A DNA stretch of 64,000 bases, from contig NZ_LT629751.1 of the NCBI RefSeq assembly GCF_900104805.1, forward strand, positions 3,453,001 through 3,517,000, given 5' to 3'. Position numbers and translations under genes: made by a program. The notes under the pieces are model-generated. The model was not told the origin of the DNA. It did no database searches and saw only the letters and a list, made by a program, of their open reading frames with translations. Numbering within the stretch: the first letter of the stretch is position 1; each line of letters begins with the position of its first letter. This document shows, one piece after another, positions 48,045 to 64,000 of the stretch. The stretch is from Pseudomonas oryzae (GTDB lineage Bacteria; Pseudomonadota; Gammaproteobacteria; Pseudomonadales; Pseudomonadaceae).

Positions 48045-48674
48045 TTAAGCCTTGGCAGCCGGACGCACGATCACGTCACCACCAGTGGCACCCGGGACTG
48101 CGCCCTTGACCAACAGCAGGTTACGTTCGGCATCGACACGTACAACTTCCAGGGACTGCACGGTCACGCGCTCGGCGCCCAGATGACCGGACATCTTCTT
48201 GCCCTTGAACACACGACCAGGAGTCTGGCACTGGCCGATGGAACCCGGGGCACGGTGGGAAACGGAGTTGCCGTGAGTGTTGTCCTGACCGCGGAAGTTC
48301 CAGCGCTTGATGGTACCGGCGTAGCCTTTACCCTTGGACTGACCGGTCACATCGACCAGCTGACCAGCCTGGAACTGCTCAACGGTGAGCTGATCACCAG
48401 CCTGGAACTCGCCGTCTTCGAGACGGAATTCCAGCACGGCGCGACCAGCGGCAACATTGGCCTTGGCGAAGTGACCAGCCTGAGCCTTGGTCACGCGGGA
48501 AGCACGACGCTCACCGACGGTAACCTGCACAGCGCGATAGCCATCGCTCTCTTCATTCTTGAACTGGGTGACGCGATTCGGCTCGACCTCGATGACCGTA
48601 ACCGGAATAGAGACACCATCTTCGGTGAAAATGCGGGTCATGCCGCACTTACGACCGACTACACCAATAGTCAT
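48045..48674 (-). CDS. rplC: 50S ribosomal protein L3
   Basis: Assembly initiator of the 50S subunit close to the peptidyl-transferase centre, 209 residues. It opens [16 protein letters not shown] and carries the methylated-Gln region [20 protein letters not shown]. The ATG at 48674 has AGAGG upstream; earlier codons in the frame are not used. An 87-base gap separates it from rpsJ and holds no clear signal. Confidence 0.99.
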   Translation of the reverse strand: MTIGVVGRKCGMTRIFTEDGVSIPVTVIEVEPNRVTQFKNEESDGYRAVQVTVGERRASRVTKAQAGHFAKANVAAGRAVLEFRLEDGEFQAGDQLTVEQFQAGQLVDVTGQSKGKGYAGTIKRWNFRGQDNTHGNSVSHRAPGSIGQCQTPGRVFKGKKMSGHLGAERVTVQSLEVVRVDAERNLLLVKGAVPGATGGDVIVRPAAKA

Positions 48675-48761
48675 GTCTTGAACCTCTTGAGTGTACGGGG
48701 CTTTCACCCGCTATGGCCGCCCATTTCAGAGCGTTACACGACCGAAATCCGGAAATGGATT

Positions 48762-49226
<465 letters not shown>

Positions 49227-50420
49227 TTACTCGATGATCTTGGCAACCACGCCGGCGCCGACGGTACGACCGCCTTCGCGGATGGCGAAGCGCAGGCCGT
49301 CTTCCATGGCGATCGGAGCGATCAGGGTGACAACCATCTTGACGTTGTCGCCCGGCATCACCATCTCAACGCCTTCCGGCAGTTCGCAGTTGCCGGTCAC
49401 GTCGGTGGTACGGAAGTAGAACTGCGGACGGTAGCCCTTGAAGAACGGGGTGTGACGACCGCCTTCTTCCTTGGACAGCACGTACACTTCGGCTTCGAAC
49501 TTGGTGTGCGGCTTGATGGTGCCCGGCTTGGCCAGAACCTGGCCACGCTCGACGTCCTCACGCTTGGTACCGCGCAGCAGGGCGCCGATGTTCTCGCCGG
49601 CACGACCTTCGTCGAGCAGCTTGCGGAACATTTCCACGCCGGTGCAGGTGGTCTTGGTGGTCGGACGGATACCGACGATTTCCACTTCCTCGCCCACCTT
49701 GACGATGCCGCGCTCGACGCGACCGGTCACCACGGTGCCGCGGCCGGAGATCGAGAACACGTCTTCGATCGGCATCAGGAACGGCTGGTCGATGGCACGC
49801 ACCGGCTCCGGAATGTAGGAGTCCAGGGTTTCCACCAGCTTGCGCACGGCGGAGACGCCCATCTCATTGTCGTCCTGGCCGTTCAGGGCCATCAGAGCGG
49901 AACCGATGACGATCGGGGTGTCGTCACCCGGGAAGTCGTAGGTGCTCAGCAGGTCGCGAACTTCCATCTCGACCAGTTCCAGCAGCTCGGCGTCGTCAAC
50001 CATGTCGGCCTTGTTCAGGAACACGACGATGTAGGGAACGCCTACCTGACGGGACAGCAGGATGTGCTCGCGGGTCTGCGGCATGGGGCCGTCGGCAGCG
50101 GAGCAGACCAGGATAGCGCCGTCCATCTGGGCAGCACCGGTGATCATGTTCTTCACGTAGTCAGCGTGACCGGGGCAGTCAACGTGAGCGTAGTGACGGC
50201 TCGGGGAGTCGTACTCGACGTGCGAGGTGTTGATGGTGATGCCACGAGCCTTTTCTTCCGGAGCGTTGTCGATCTGGTCGAAGGCACGAGCGGCGCCACC
50301 CCAGGTCTCGGCGCAGACCTTGGTCAGAGCAGCGGTCAGAGTGGTCTTGCCATGGTCAACGTGACCGATGGTGCCGACGTTGACGTGCGGTTTGTTACGT
50401 TCAAATTTTTCTTTAGCCAC
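49227..50420 (-). CDS. tuf: Elongation factor Tu
   Basis: GTPase that delivers aminoacyl-tRNA to the ribosome, 397 residues. The G motifs are GHVDHGKTT (19-27), the switch region [26 protein letters not shown] and GSAL. The C-terminal domains 2 and 3 are complete, ending [11 protein letters not shown]. It is the last gene of the str operon, 31 bases after fusA. Many Pseudomonas carry a second copy near rplA-secE, which would lie outside this window. Confidence 0.99.
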   Translation of the reverse strand: MAKEKFERNKPHVNVGTIGHVDHGKTTLTAALTKVCAETWGGAARAFDQIDNAPEEKARGITINTSHVEYDSPSRHYAHVDCPGHADYVKNMITGAAQMDGAILVCSAADGPMPQTREHILLSRQVGVPYIVVFLNKADMVDDAELLELVEMEVRDLLSTYDFPGDDTPIVIGSALMALNGQDDNEMGVSAVRKLVETLDSYIPEPVRAIDQPFLMPIEDVFSISGRGTVVTGRVERGIVKVGEEVEIVGIRPTTKTTCTGVEMFRKLLDEGRAGENIGALLRGTKREDVERGQVLAKPGTIKPHTKFEAEVYVLSKEEGGRHTPFFKGYRPQFYFRTTDVTGNCELPEGVEMVMPGDNVKMVVTLIAPIAMEDGLRFAIREGGRTVGAGVVAKIIE

Positions 50421-50451
50421 GACAGTGAACCTCTTAGCTTAAAGGACTGGA

Positions 50452-52581
<2,130 letters not shown>

Positions 52582-52611
52582 GATAGGGTCCTCGCTAGGT
52601 GAAAGCGCTGC

Positions 52612-53082
52612 TTAGAAACGGTAGTGCGAGAAAGCCTTGTTGGCTTCGGCCATACGGTGCACGTCTTCGCGCTTCTTCACTGCGGCGCCCTTGCCTTCAG
52701 CGGCATCGATCAGCTCGCCAGCCAGGCGCAGGGCCATGGACTTCTCGCCGCGCTTACGCGCGTAATCCACCAGCCAGCGCATGGCGAGCGCGTTGCGACG
52801 GGACGGGCGAACTTCGACCGGAACCTGGTAGGTAGCACCGCCGACACGGCGGGACTTCACTTCGACCAGCGGAGCGATGGCGTCGAGTGCTTTCTCGAAG
52901 GTTTCCAGGGGGTCAACGTTCTTGCGCTGCTTGACGGTTTCCAGAGCGCCGTAAACGATGCGCTCGGCCACGGCCTTCTTGCCGCTTTCCATCACGTGGT
53001 TCATGAATTTAGCCAGGATCTGGCTTCCGTACTTCGGATCAGCCAGGATTTCACGCTTGGCCGCTACACGACGTCTTGGCAT
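52612..53082 (-). CDS. rpsG: 30S ribosomal protein S7
   Basis: Nucleator of the 30S head and, in E. coli, repressor of the str operon, 156 residues. It opens [20 protein letters not shown] and carries [20 protein letters not shown] and [20 protein letters not shown]. The 86-base gap before it contains a short GC-rich segment that could hold an S7 target, but I cannot assign a structure. Confidence 0.99.
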   Translation of the reverse strand: MPRRRVAAKREILADPKYGSQILAKFMNHVMESGKKAVAERIVYGALETVKQRKNVDPLETFEKALDAIAPLVEVKSRRVGGATYQVPVEVRPSRRNALAMRWLVDYARKRGEKSMALRLAGELIDAAEGKGAAVKKREDVHRMAEANKAFSHYRF

Positions 53083-53168
53083 TGATAAGCCCTCAAACGG
53101 TCTTCAGGTTAGCCCGGGACTCGCCCGACCTTACTCTTATCGACTCGACAAAAAATGAATTCGGAAAA

Positions 53169-53540
53169 TTACTTCGGACGCTTGGCGCCGTACTTCGAAC
53201 GGCCCTGCTTGCGATCCTTCACGCCGGAGGTATCCAGCGAACCACGGACGGTGTGGTAACGCACACCCGGCAGGTCCTTCACACGACCGCCACGGATCAG
53301 CACGACGCTGTGCTCCTGGAGGTTGTGACCTTCACCGCCGATGTAGGAAGCGACTTCGTAGCCGTTGGTCAGGCGCACACGGCAGACCTTACGCAGCGCG
53401 GAGTTCGGCTTCTTCGGGGTGGTGGTGTAAACGCGGGTGCAAACGCCGCGGCGCTGGGGGCAGTTCTGCAGCGCAGGCACGTCGCTCTTTTCAGAGACGC
53501 GCTTGCGCGGCTGACGCACCAGCTGGTTGATAGTTGCCAT
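53169..53540 (-). CDS. rpsL: 30S ribosomal protein S12
   Basis: Decoding-centre protein, 123 residues. It opens [15 protein letters not shown]. The two loops that set streptomycin response, [12 protein letters not shown] and [14 protein letters not shown], are wild type, so no resistance mutation is visible. It is the first gene of the str operon, about 70 bases downstream of a promoter in the gap after rpoC. Confidence 0.99.
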   Translation of the reverse strand: MATINQLVRQPRKRVSEKSDVPALQNCPQRRGVCTRVYTTTPKKPNSALRKVCRVRLTNGYEVASYIGGEGHNLQEHSVVLIRGGRVKDLPGVRYHTVRGSLDTSGVKDRKQGRSKYGAKRPK

Positions 53541-53616
53541 CTACTAGCTCCACTGATTGTCTTTCGACACAAAAATTTCGCAAGGCAATACGCCCCGCGA
53601 GATTAAGGGGTACAAG

Positions 53617-53645
53617 AGTCTAAAGAGCTTGACACCCCTCGTCAA
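53617..53645 (-). promoter_or_regulatory. str-operon promoter upstream of rpsL
   Basis: On the - strand TTGACG (complement of 53640-53645), a 17-base spacer and TAGACT (complement of 53617-53622) form a good sigma70 promoter. It starts two bases after the hairpin that follows rpoC. Confidence 0.75.
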
Positions 53646-53647
53646 GG

Positions 53648-53677
53648 CACCCCCGGGCGCGACGACGCCCGGGGGTG
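53648..53677 (-). terminator. Hairpin ending the rpoBC unit
   Basis: A 12-bp perfect stem (CACCCCCGGGCG and its complement) with a 6-base loop lies directly after the rpoC stop. No T tract follows; the next bases are the -35 region of the str promoter. It may terminate inefficiently and let some transcription continue. Confidence 0.6.
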
Positions 53678-53681
53678 GCAC

Positions 53682-57881
<4,200 letters not shown>

Positions 57882-57901
57882 GGCCTTTCCTCCTCACGGA
57901 G

Positions 57902-57927
57902 CCGGCGGCAGGCTCGCCTGCCGCCGG
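57902..57927 (-). repeat. Hairpin between rpoB and rpoC
   Basis: CCGGCGGCAGGC and its complement are separated by two bases, giving a very stable hairpin just upstream of the rpoC ribosome site. There is no T tract; an mRNA stability or processing role is more likely than termination. Confidence 0.6.
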
Positions 57928-57940
57928 TACGCGTCGCGGG

Positions 57941-60900
57941 TTATTCGGTTTCCAGCTCGATGTCGATGCCGAGCGAACGGATTTCCTTGATCAGCACGTT
58001 GAAGGACTCCGGCATGCCGGCCTCCATGCGGTGATCGCCATCCACGATGTTCTTGTACATCTTGGTCCGGCCGTTCACGTCGTCCGACTTCACGGTCAGC
58101 ATTTCCTGCAGGGTGTAGGCGGCGCCGTAGGCTTCCAGCGCCCAGACCTCCATCTCCCCGAAACGCTGGCCACCGAACTGCGCCTTACCACCCAGCGGCT
58201 GCTGGGTGACCAGGCTGTAAGAGCCGGTGGAACGCGCGTGCATCTTGTCGTCGACCAGGTGGTTCAGCTTGAGCATGTACATGTAGCCGACGGTGGTCTG
58301 ACGCTCGAAGGCGTTGCCGGTACGGCCGTCGTACAGCTGCATCTGGCCACTTTCCGGCAGGTCGGCCAGCTTGAGCATGGCCTTGATCTCGGTCTCCTCG
58401 GCACCGTCGAACACCGGGGTGGCCATCGGCACGCCCTTGCGCAGGTTGCCGGCCAGCTCGAGGATCTCGGCATCGCTGAAGCCGTCGAGGTCTTCCTTGC
58501 GGTGCCCGCCGATCTCGTTGTAGATCTCGTGCAGGAACGCGCGCAGCTCGGCGACCTTGCGCTGCTCTTCGAGCATGCGGTTGATCTTCTCGCCCAGGCC
58601 CTTGGCCGCGAGGCCCAGGTGGGTTTCGAGGATCTGGCCGACGTTCATCCGCGACGGTACGCCCAGCGGGTTGAGGACGATGTCCACCGGAGTGCCATGC
58701 TCGTCGTACGGCATGTCCTCGACCGGCATGATCACCGACACCACACCCTTGTTACCGTGACGACCGGCCATCTTGTCGCCCGGCTGGATGCGGCGCTTGA
58801 TCGCCAGGTAGACCTTGACGATCTTCAGCACGCCCGGAGCCAGGTCGTCGCCCTGCTGCAGCTTGCGCTTCTTGTCCTCGAACTTGTCGTCGAGCAGCTG
58901 GCGGCGGTCGGAGAGGTAGGCCTGGGCCTTCTCCAGCTGCTCGTTCAGCGCCTCTTCGGCCATGCGCAGCTTGAACCACTGACCACGCTCGAGACCGTCG
59001 AGGTACTCGTGGCTGATCTCGGCGCCCTTCTTCAGGCCCGCCGGGCCGCCGTCGGCCTTGTGGCCGACCAGGGCTGCGCGCAGACGCTCGAAGGTCGCAC
59101 CCTCGACGATACGGAACTCCTCGTTGAGGTCCTTGCGGATCTCGTCGAGCTGCTGCTTCTCGATCGCCAGGGCGCGCGAGTCGCGCTCCACGCCGTCACG
59201 GGTGAACACCTGCACGTCGATGACGGTGCCCTTGGTACCGGTCGGCACGCGCAGGGAGGTGTCCTTCACGTCGGACGCCTTCTCGCCGAAGATCGCGCGC
59301 AGCAGCTTCTCTTCCGGAGTCAGCTGGGTCTCGCCCTTCGGGGTGACCTTGCCGACCAGGATGTCGCCTGCCTGCACTTCGGCGCCGACGTAGACGATGC
59401 CGGCCTCATCCAGCTTGTTCAGCGCAGCCTCACCGACGTTCGGGATATCTGCGGTGATCTCCTCCGGGCCGAGCTTGGTATCGCGCGACACGCAGGTCAG
59501 TTCCTGGATATGGATGGTGGTGAAGCGGTCTTCCTGGACCACGCGCTCGGACAGGCAGATGGAGTCTTCGAAGTTGAAGCCGTTCCACGGCATGAACGCC
59601 ACGCGCATGTTCTGACCGAGAGCCAGCTCGCCCATGTCGGTGGACGGACCATCGGCCATGATGTCGCCGCGCGCGACCAGGTCACCCTTCTGCACCAGCG
59701 GACGCTGGTTGATGCAGGTGTTCTGGTTGGAACGGGTGTACTTGGTCAGGTTGTAGATGTCGACACCCGCCTCGCCGGTCTCGACCTCGGCGTCGTTGAC
59801 GCGCACCACGATGCGGCTGGCGTCGACCGAGTCGATCACACCGCCACGCCGGGCGACCACGCAGACGCCGGAATCGCGCGCCACGTTGCGCTCGATGCCG
59901 GTACCCACCAGCGGCTTGTCGGCACGCAGGGTCGGCACGGCCTGACGCTGCATGTTCGAACCCATGAGTGCGCGGTTGGCGTCGTCGTGCTCGAGGAACG
60001 GGATCAGCGAGGCCGCGACGGAAACCACCTGCTTGGGCGAAACGTCCATCAGGGTGACGTCTTCCGGCGCCTTAACGGTGAATTCGTTGAGGTGGCGCAC
60101 GGCCACCAGCTCGTCGACCAGATGGCCGTTCTCGTCCACGGTAGCCGAAGCCTGCGCGATGACGTGGTTGGCTTCCTCGATGGCCGACAGGTAGACGATC
60201 TCGTCGGTGACCAGACCAGCCTTGACCACGCGGTACGGGCTTTCCAGGAAGCCGTACTGGTTGGTGCGGGCGTAGGTGGCCAACGAGTTTATCAGGCCGA
60301 TGTTCGGACCTTCCGGGGTTTCGATCGGGCACACACGACCGTAGTGGGTCGGATGCACGTCGCGGACTTCGAAGCCGGCACGCTCGCGGGTCAGACCGCC
60401 CGGGCCGAGCGCCGAGACGCGACGCTTGTGGGTGATCTCGGACAGCGGGTTGTTCTGGTCCATGAACTGCGACAGCTGGCTGGAACCGAAGAACTCCTTG
60501 ATCGCAGCAGCCACCGGCTTGGCATTGATCAGATCCTGCGGCATCAGGCCTTCGCTCTCGGCCATGGACAGGCGTTCCTTGACCGCGCGCTCGACGCGCA
60601 CCAGGCCAACGCGGAACTGGTTCTCGGCCATCTCGCCGACGCAACGCACGCGGCGGTTGCCGAGGTGGTCGATGTCGTCGACGATGCCCTTGCCGTTACG
60701 GATATCGACCAGGGTCTTCAGCACGTCGACGATGTCTTCGCGGCTGAGCACGCCCGGGCCTTCGATCTCTTCGCGACCGATGCGACGGTTGAACTTCATG
60801 CGACCGACCGCGGACAGGTCGTAACGCTCGGCGCTGAAGAACAGGTTGTTGAACAGGGTCTCGGCGGCATCCTTGGTCGGCGGCTCGCCCGGGCGCATCA

Positions 60901-62020
60901 TGCGATAGATCTCGACCAGCGCTTCCAACTGGTTGCTGGTGCCGTCGATCTTCAGGGTGTCGGAGATGAACGGGCCGCAATCGATGTCGTTGGTGTACAG
61001 GGTCTCGAGACGGACCACCTGGGCCTTGGCAATCTTGGCCAGCAGGTCGACGGTCAGCTCGGTGTTGCACTCGGCGATGATCTCGCCGGTGGCCGGATGC
61101 ACGATGGCCTTGGCCAGGGTGCGGCCCAGCACGTAGTCCAGCGGAACCTCGAGCAGCTTGATGCCTGCCTTCTCCAGCTGGTTGATGTGGCGCGCGGTGA
61201 TGCGCCGGCCCTGCTCGACGATGACCTTGCCGTTCTCGTCCTTGATGTCGAAGCCGGCGATCTCGCCGCGCAGACGCTGCGGCACCAGCTCGAGGCTGAG
61301 CGACTGATCCTTCAGGTGGAAGACGTTGGTGTCATAGAAGATATCGAGGATTTCCTCGGTACCGTAATTCAGCGCGCGCAGCAGCACCGAAGCCGGCAGC
61401 TTGCGGCGACGGTCGATACGCACGAACACGGCGTCCTTCGGATCGAACTCGAAGTCCAGCCAGGAGCCGCGGTAGGGAATGATGCGTGCGGAGTACAGCA
61501 GCTTGCCCGAGCTGTGGGTCTTGCCCTTGTCGTGATCGAAGAACACGCCCGGCGAGCGGTGCAGCTGGGAGACGATGACACGCTCGGTACCGTTGATGAT
61601 GAAGGTACCGTTCTCGGTCATCAGGGGGATTTCCCCCATGTAGACTTCCTGCTCCTTGATGTCCTTGATCGCCTTGCTCGACGACTCCTTGTCGAAGATC
61701 ATCAGACGCACTTTCACGCGCAGCGGCACGGCGAAGGTCACGCCACGCAGCACGCACTCCTTGACGTCGAATGCCGGCTCGCCCAGGCGATAGCCGACGT
61801 ATTCCAGGGCAGCGTTGCCGGAATAGCTGATAATCGGGAAAACGGACTTGAAGGCCGCGTGCAGGCCGACGTCGCGAAGCGACTCCTTGCTGGCGCCCGC
61901 CTGCAGGAATTCGCGATACGAATCCAGCTGGATGGCCAACAGATACGGCACATCCATGACGTCCGGCAACTTGCTAAAGTCCTTGCGGATACGTTTTTTC
62001 TCAGTGTATGAGTAAGCCAT
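57941..62020 (-). CDS. rpoB: RNA polymerase beta subunit
   Basis: Catalytic subunit of RNA polymerase, 1359 residues. It opens [19 protein letters not shown]. The rifampicin-binding cluster reads [20 protein letters not shown] and continues [12 protein letters not shown] with no resistance substitution visible. Active-site segments [13 protein letters not shown] and [12 protein letters not shown] are intact, and the C-terminus ends in the usual acidic stretch. It follows an attenuator-type hairpin after rplL and precedes rpoC. Confidence 0.99.
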   Translation of the reverse strand: MAYSYTEKKRIRKDFSKLPDVMDVPYLLAIQLDSYREFLQAGASKESLRDVGLHAAFKSVFPIISYSGNAALEYVGYRLGEPAFDVKECVLRGVTFAVPLRVKVRLMIFDKESSSKAIKDIKEQEVYMGEIPLMTENGTFIINGTERVIVSQLHRSPGVFFDHDKGKTHSSGKLLYSARIIPYRGSWLDFEFDPKDAVFVRIDRRRKLPASVLLRALNYGTEEILDIFYDTNVFHLKDQSLSLELVPQRLRGEIAGFDIKDENGKVIVEQGRRITARHINQLEKAGIKLLEVPLDYVLGRTLAKAIVHPATGEIIAECNTELTVDLLAKIAKAQVVRLETLYTNDIDCGPFISDTLKIDGTSNQLEALVEIYRMMRPGEPPTKDAAETLFNNLFFSAERYDLSAVGRMKFNRRIGREEIEGPGVLSREDIVDVLKTLVDIRNGKGIVDDIDHLGNRRVRCVGEMAENQFRVGLVRVERAVKERLSMAESEGLMPQDLINAKPVAAAIKEFFGSSQLSQFMDQNNPLSEITHKRRVSALGPGGLTRERAGFEVRDVHPTHYGRVCPIETPEGPNIGLINSLATYARTNQYGFLESPYRVVKAGLVTDEIVYLSAIEEANHVIAQASATVDENGHLVDELVAVRHLNEFTVKAPEDVTLMDVSPKQVVSVAASLIPFLEHDDANRALMGSNMQRQAVPTLRADKPLVGTGIERNVARDSGVCVVARRGGVIDSVDASRIVVRVNDAEVETGEAGVDIYNLTKYTRSNQNTCINQRPLVQKGDLVARGDIMADGPSTDMGELALGQNMRVAFMPWNGFNFEDSICLSERVVQEDRFTTIHIQELTCVSRDTKLGPEEITADIPNVGEAALNKLDEAGIVYVGAEVQAGDILVGKVTPKGETQLTPEEKLLRAIFGEKASDVKDTSLRVPTGTKGTVIDVQVFTRDGVERDSRALAIEKQQLDEIRKDLNEEFRIVEGATFERLRAALVGHKADGGPAGLKKGAEISHEYLDGLERGQWFKLRMAEEALNEQLEKAQAYLSDRRQLLDDKFEDKKRKLQQGDDLAPGVLKIVKVYLAIKRRIQPGDKMAGRHGNKGVVSVIMPVEDMPYDEHGTPVDIVLNPLGVPSRMNVGQILETHLGLAAKGLGEKINRMLEEQRKVAELRAFLHEIYNEIGGHRKEDLDGFSDAEILELAGNLRKGVPMATPVFDGAEETEIKAMLKLADLPESGQMQLYDGRTGNAFERQTTVGYMYMLKLNHLVDDKMHARSTGSYSLVTQQPLGGKAQFGGQRFGEMEVWALEAYGAAYTLQEMLTVKSDDVNGRTKMYKNIVDGDHRMEAGMPESFNVLIKEIRSLGIDIELETE

Positions 62021-62165
62021 CAGCGTTCCCCAGCTTGGTCACCTGCTTGTTTGGCCTCTCCGACGGGAGTAGCCGGAAAATCGTGCAAACCCACGGTTTG
62101 CGTCCACCGCACAGGGTGGCGATTCGCGTCATGGGCGGCGGGCCGAGCCTGACCGCCCATAACGG

Positions 62166-62194
62166 AAAAAGGCCGGTGGCATCTGCCACCAGCC
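62166..62194 (-). terminator. Attenuator between rplL and rpoB
   Basis: On the - strand GGCTGGTGGCA and TGCCACCGGCC pair (one wobble) and are followed by TTTTT. It lies in the 222-base rplL-rpoB gap. The position matches the known partial terminator of E. coli that lowers rpoBC relative to rplJL. The rest of the gap shows only lesser GC-rich repeats. Confidence 0.85.
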
Positions 62195-62242
62195 ATCAGT
62201 CCGAAATCGACTCGCGGACTGTCGACGCAATGTCGGCTCAGC

Positions 62243-62611
62243 TTACTTGAGCTCGACCTTGGCGCCTGCTTCTTCCAGGGACTTCTTGGCGGCCTCGGCC
62301 TCTTCCTTGGAAACGCCTTCCTTGACCACGCCCGGGGCGCCGTCAACGACAGCCTTGGCTTCTTTCAGGCCCAGGCCGGTCAGCTCGCGCACGACCTTGA
62401 TGACGTTCACTTTCTTCTCGCCGGCGTCGGCCAGAACGATGGTGAACTCGGTCTGCTCTTCAGCAACCGGAGCAGCAGCAGCCGGGCCGGCGGCCACAGC
62501 GGCAGCGGCGGTCACGCCGAACTTCTCTTCCATTGCCTTGATCAGTTCGACAACCTGCATCACGGACATTTCGGATACGGCGTTGATGATGTCTTCGTTG
62601 GTCAGAGCCAT
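62243..62611 (-). CDS. rplL: 50S ribosomal protein L7/L12
   Basis: Stalk protein that recruits translation GTPases, present in several copies per ribosome, 122 residues. It has an N-terminal dimerisation helix ([16 protein letters not shown]), an Ala-rich hinge ([18 protein letters not shown]), and a C-terminal factor-binding domain with [22 protein letters not shown], read in parts. It lies 73 bases after rplJ. Confidence 0.99.
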   Translation of the reverse strand: MALTNEDIINAVSEMSVMQVVELIKAMEEKFGVTAAAAVAAGPAAAAPVAEEQTEFTIVLADAGEKKVNVIKVVRELTGLGLKEAKAVVDGAPGVVKEGVSKEEAEAAKKSLEEAGAKVELK

Positions 62612-62684
62612 GACTCTATTCCTGTATTGGGTGACGACCTCAGGGTCGTCCGATTAACAAAAAAGGTTAAAGGTTCCGGGTGCC

Positions 62685-63185
62685 TCAGGCAGCCTCGGCT
62701 TCCTTCTTGTCGCGAATCGCCGCCAGAGTACGAGCCAGCTTGCTGGTGGCGCCCTGAATGACGCTCATCAGCTGGGCAACAGCTTCGTTGTAGGTCGGCA
62801 GGGTTGCCAGCACGTCGATCTGGTTGGCTGCGATGAACTTGCCTTCGAAGGCAGCCGCCTTGATCTCGAACTTGTCCTGACCCTTGGCGAACTCCTTGAA
62901 GATACGGGCGGCAGCGCCCGGATGCTCGTTGGAGAATGCGATCAGGGTCGGGCCCTTGAACACGTCGCCCAGCACCTCGAATTCGGTGCCTTGGACGGCG
63001 CGACGAGCCAGGGTGTTACGCACGACTTTCACGTACACACCGGCTTCGCGGGCCTCTTTACGGAGTCCGGTCATGGCGCCTACAGTCACGCCACGGGCAT
63101 CGGCCACGACAGCGGACAGGGCAGCTTTGGCAGCCTCGTTGACTTCAGCGACAATGGCCTTCTTGTCTTCGAGTTTAATTGCCAC
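62685..63185 (-). CDS. rplJ: 50S ribosomal protein L10
   Basis: Stalk-base protein that binds L7/L12 dimers through its C-terminal helix, 166 residues. It opens [19 protein letters not shown] and carries [19 protein letters not shown] and [10 protein letters not shown]. In the family, the L10-L12 complex represses its own mRNA through a leader, and a matching leader is visible at 63240-63320. AGGAG precedes the ATG. Confidence 0.99.
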   Translation of the reverse strand: MAIKLEDKKAIVAEVNEAAKAALSAVVADARGVTVGAMTGLRKEAREAGVYVKVVRNTLARRAVQGTEFEVLGDVFKGPTLIAFSNEHPGAAARIFKEFAKGQDKFEIKAAAFEGKFIAANQIDVLATLPTYNEAVAQLMSVIQGATSKLARTLAAIRDKKEAEAA

Positions 63186-63239
63186 GGGTTTACTCCTGGA
63201 TGTTACCGTTTCATCCGGCCGGAGCCGGACGGCGTTTTG

Positions 63240-63320
63240 GTGTCTGATTCGGTAACCGAATCGGGAGCACCATCTGCGTAGGCTGGAGATTTAAGGCTTG
63301 CGCCGCCTACGGTCTTGGAC
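63240..63320 (-). promoter_or_regulatory. L10-type ribosomal protein leader
   Basis: On the - strand, GACCGTAGGC and GCCTACG enclose GGCGCAAGCC and TTAAATCTCCA. This is followed by CAGATGGTGCTCC and a hairpin CCGATTCGG-TTA-CCGAATC. The order matches the gammaproteobacterial L10 leader, where L10-(L12)4 binds to repress rplJL. It lies in the 195-base rplA-rplJ gap. Confidence 0.8.
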
Positions 63321-63351
63321 AGCCCCCGCCAGGCAGGGACCCCAATAGGTG

Positions 63352-63373
63352 GCGCGCCGGCACACCGGCGCGC
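63352..63373 (-). repeat. Hairpin after rplA
   Basis: GCGCGCCGG and its complement with a 4-base loop lie just after the rplA stop. No T tract follows, so it may be an RNA processing or stability element before the L10 leader. Confidence 0.55.
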
Positions 63374-63380
63374 GGGATAC

Positions 63381-64000
63381 TTAAGCTTCCAGGGAAGCCT
63401 GGTCGATCTGCAGGCCCGGCCCCATGGTGGTGCTCAGGGTCACGCGCTTGACGTAGACACCCTTGGCCGCAGCCGGCTTCAGGCGCTTGAGGTCGGACAG
63501 CAGGGCTTCGACGTTCTGCTTCAGCTTGCCAGCTTCGAAGTCGACCTTGCCGACGGAAGCATGGATGATGCCGTTCTTGTCGGTACGGAAGCGCACCTGA
63601 CCAGCCTTGGCGTTCTTCACGGCGGTGGCGACGTCCGGGGTCACGGTGCCGACCTTCGGGTTCGGCATCAGACCGCGCGGGCCGAGCACCTGGCCCAGCT
63701 GGCCAACGACGCGCATCGCATCCGGAGAGGCGATCACGACATCATAGCTCAGGTCGCCGCCCTTCATTTCAGCAGCCAGATCGTCCATGCCCACGCGGTC
63801 AGCGCCGGCAGCCAGAGCAGCTTCGGCAGCCGGACCCTGGGTGAACACGGCAACGCGCACGCTCTTGCCAGTGCCGTTCGGCAGCACGGTAGCGCCGCGC
63901 ACGACCTGGTCGGATTTACGCGGATCGACGCCCAGGTTGATGGCGACGTCCACGGACTCCTTGAACTTGATGGTCGACAGCTCGGCCAGCAGCTTGGCGG
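63381..64000 (-). CDS. rplA: 50S ribosomal protein L1 (partial, cut by the window edge)
   Basis: The last 205 codons of L1, the mobile-stalk protein that moves deacylated tRNA out of the E site. In the family it also represses the rplK-rplA mRNA. Visible are [48 protein letters not shown] and the C-terminal [12 protein letters not shown]. The missing N-terminal 26 or so residues and the start codon lie beyond base 64000. rplK would be expected next upstream. Confidence 0.98.
   Translation of the reverse strand, partial: AKLLAELSTIKFKESVDVAINLGVDPRKSDQVVRGATVLPNGTGKSVRVAVFTQGPAAEAALAAGADRVGMDDLAAEMKGGDLSYDVVIASPDAMRVVGQLGQVLGPRGLMPNPKVGTVTPDVATAVKNAKAGQVRFRTDKNGIIHASVGKVDFEAGKLKQNVEALLSDLKRLKPAAAKGVYVKRVTLSTTMGPGLQIDQASLEA

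Noticed and set aside
58031-62011. A 1326-residue open frame antisense to rpoB, and similar long frames antisense to rpoC (53784-58034), fusA (50458-52602) and the GGDEF/EAL gene (1019-3478)
   Set aside because: High-GC codon use keeps antisense frames open. The translations are low-complexity, match no family and lack ribosome sites, while the opposite strand encodes well-known proteins.

Overview
The window is a stretch of a high-GC gammaproteobacterial chromosome from the Pseudomonadaceae (Pseudomonas sensu lato; species not resolvable here). The evidence is near-identity of RpoB, RpoC, ribosomal proteins and EF-Tu/EF-G to Pseudomonas forms, and a gene order I recall from P. aeruginosa: ppa; xseB-ispA-dxs; btuF-ribA; pgpA-thiL-nusB-ribH-ribB-ribE-ribD-nrdR; cnoX-zrgA-ABC-oprG; ssb-MFS-uvrA; then the ribosomal clusters. 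Nearly all of it is core genome. I see no prophage, insertion sequence, CRISPR array, toxin-antitoxin pair, defence locus, rRNA or tRNA.

Region 1 (1-7.8 kb, + strand): MtfA-like peptidase, inorganic pyrophosphatase, a membrane GGDEF/EAL protein, a TauE/SafE exporter, then xseB-ispA and dxs (isoprenoid precursors). Region 2 (7.8-11.9 kb): a cobalamin riboswitch ahead of a BtuB-like receptor, convergent with a BtuF-like binding protein, a small membrane protein and ribA. Region 3 (12.1-14.6 kb, -): a coupled pair made of a PRPP-synthetase-like protein and an AMP/thymidine-phosphorylase-like protein, the least conventional metabolic module here. Region 4 (14.7-21.7 kb, -): a retropepsin-like protease, then nrdR-ribD-[FMN riboswitch]-ribE-ribB-ribH-nusB-thiL-pgpA, covering riboflavin, thiamine and phospholipid steps. 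A 13-codon ORF whose ribosome site lies in a hairpin sits between the riboswitch and ribE.

Region 5 (21.8-28.5 kb, mainly +): a methyltransferase, ThpR, a CnoX-like thioredoxin, a zinc-uptake-type cluster (ZrgA, ABC ATPase, permease, DUF3299) behind a Zur-like palindrome, and an OprG/OmpW porin behind an Anr/FNR box. Region 6 (28.5-35.3 kb): an epimerase, a degenerate RmlD-like protein, ssb and a YajR-like MFS transporter on the - strand, divergent from uvrA.

Region 7 (35.3-64 kb, -): the transcription/translation supercluster. From the sequence I divide it into at least five transcription units, each restarted by a sigma70 promoter just downstream of a hairpin or terminator: rplA(partial)-rplJL-rpoBC; rpsL-rpsG-fusA-tuf; rpsJ through rpsN; rpsH through rpmJ; rpsM-rpsK-rpsD-rpoA-rplQ. 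An L10-type leader lies before rplJ and an attenuator between rplL and rpoB. The long open frames antisense to these genes are high-GC shadows and are not annotated. Gene-free gaps over 300 bases do not occur; smaller gaps are described where they hold signals.
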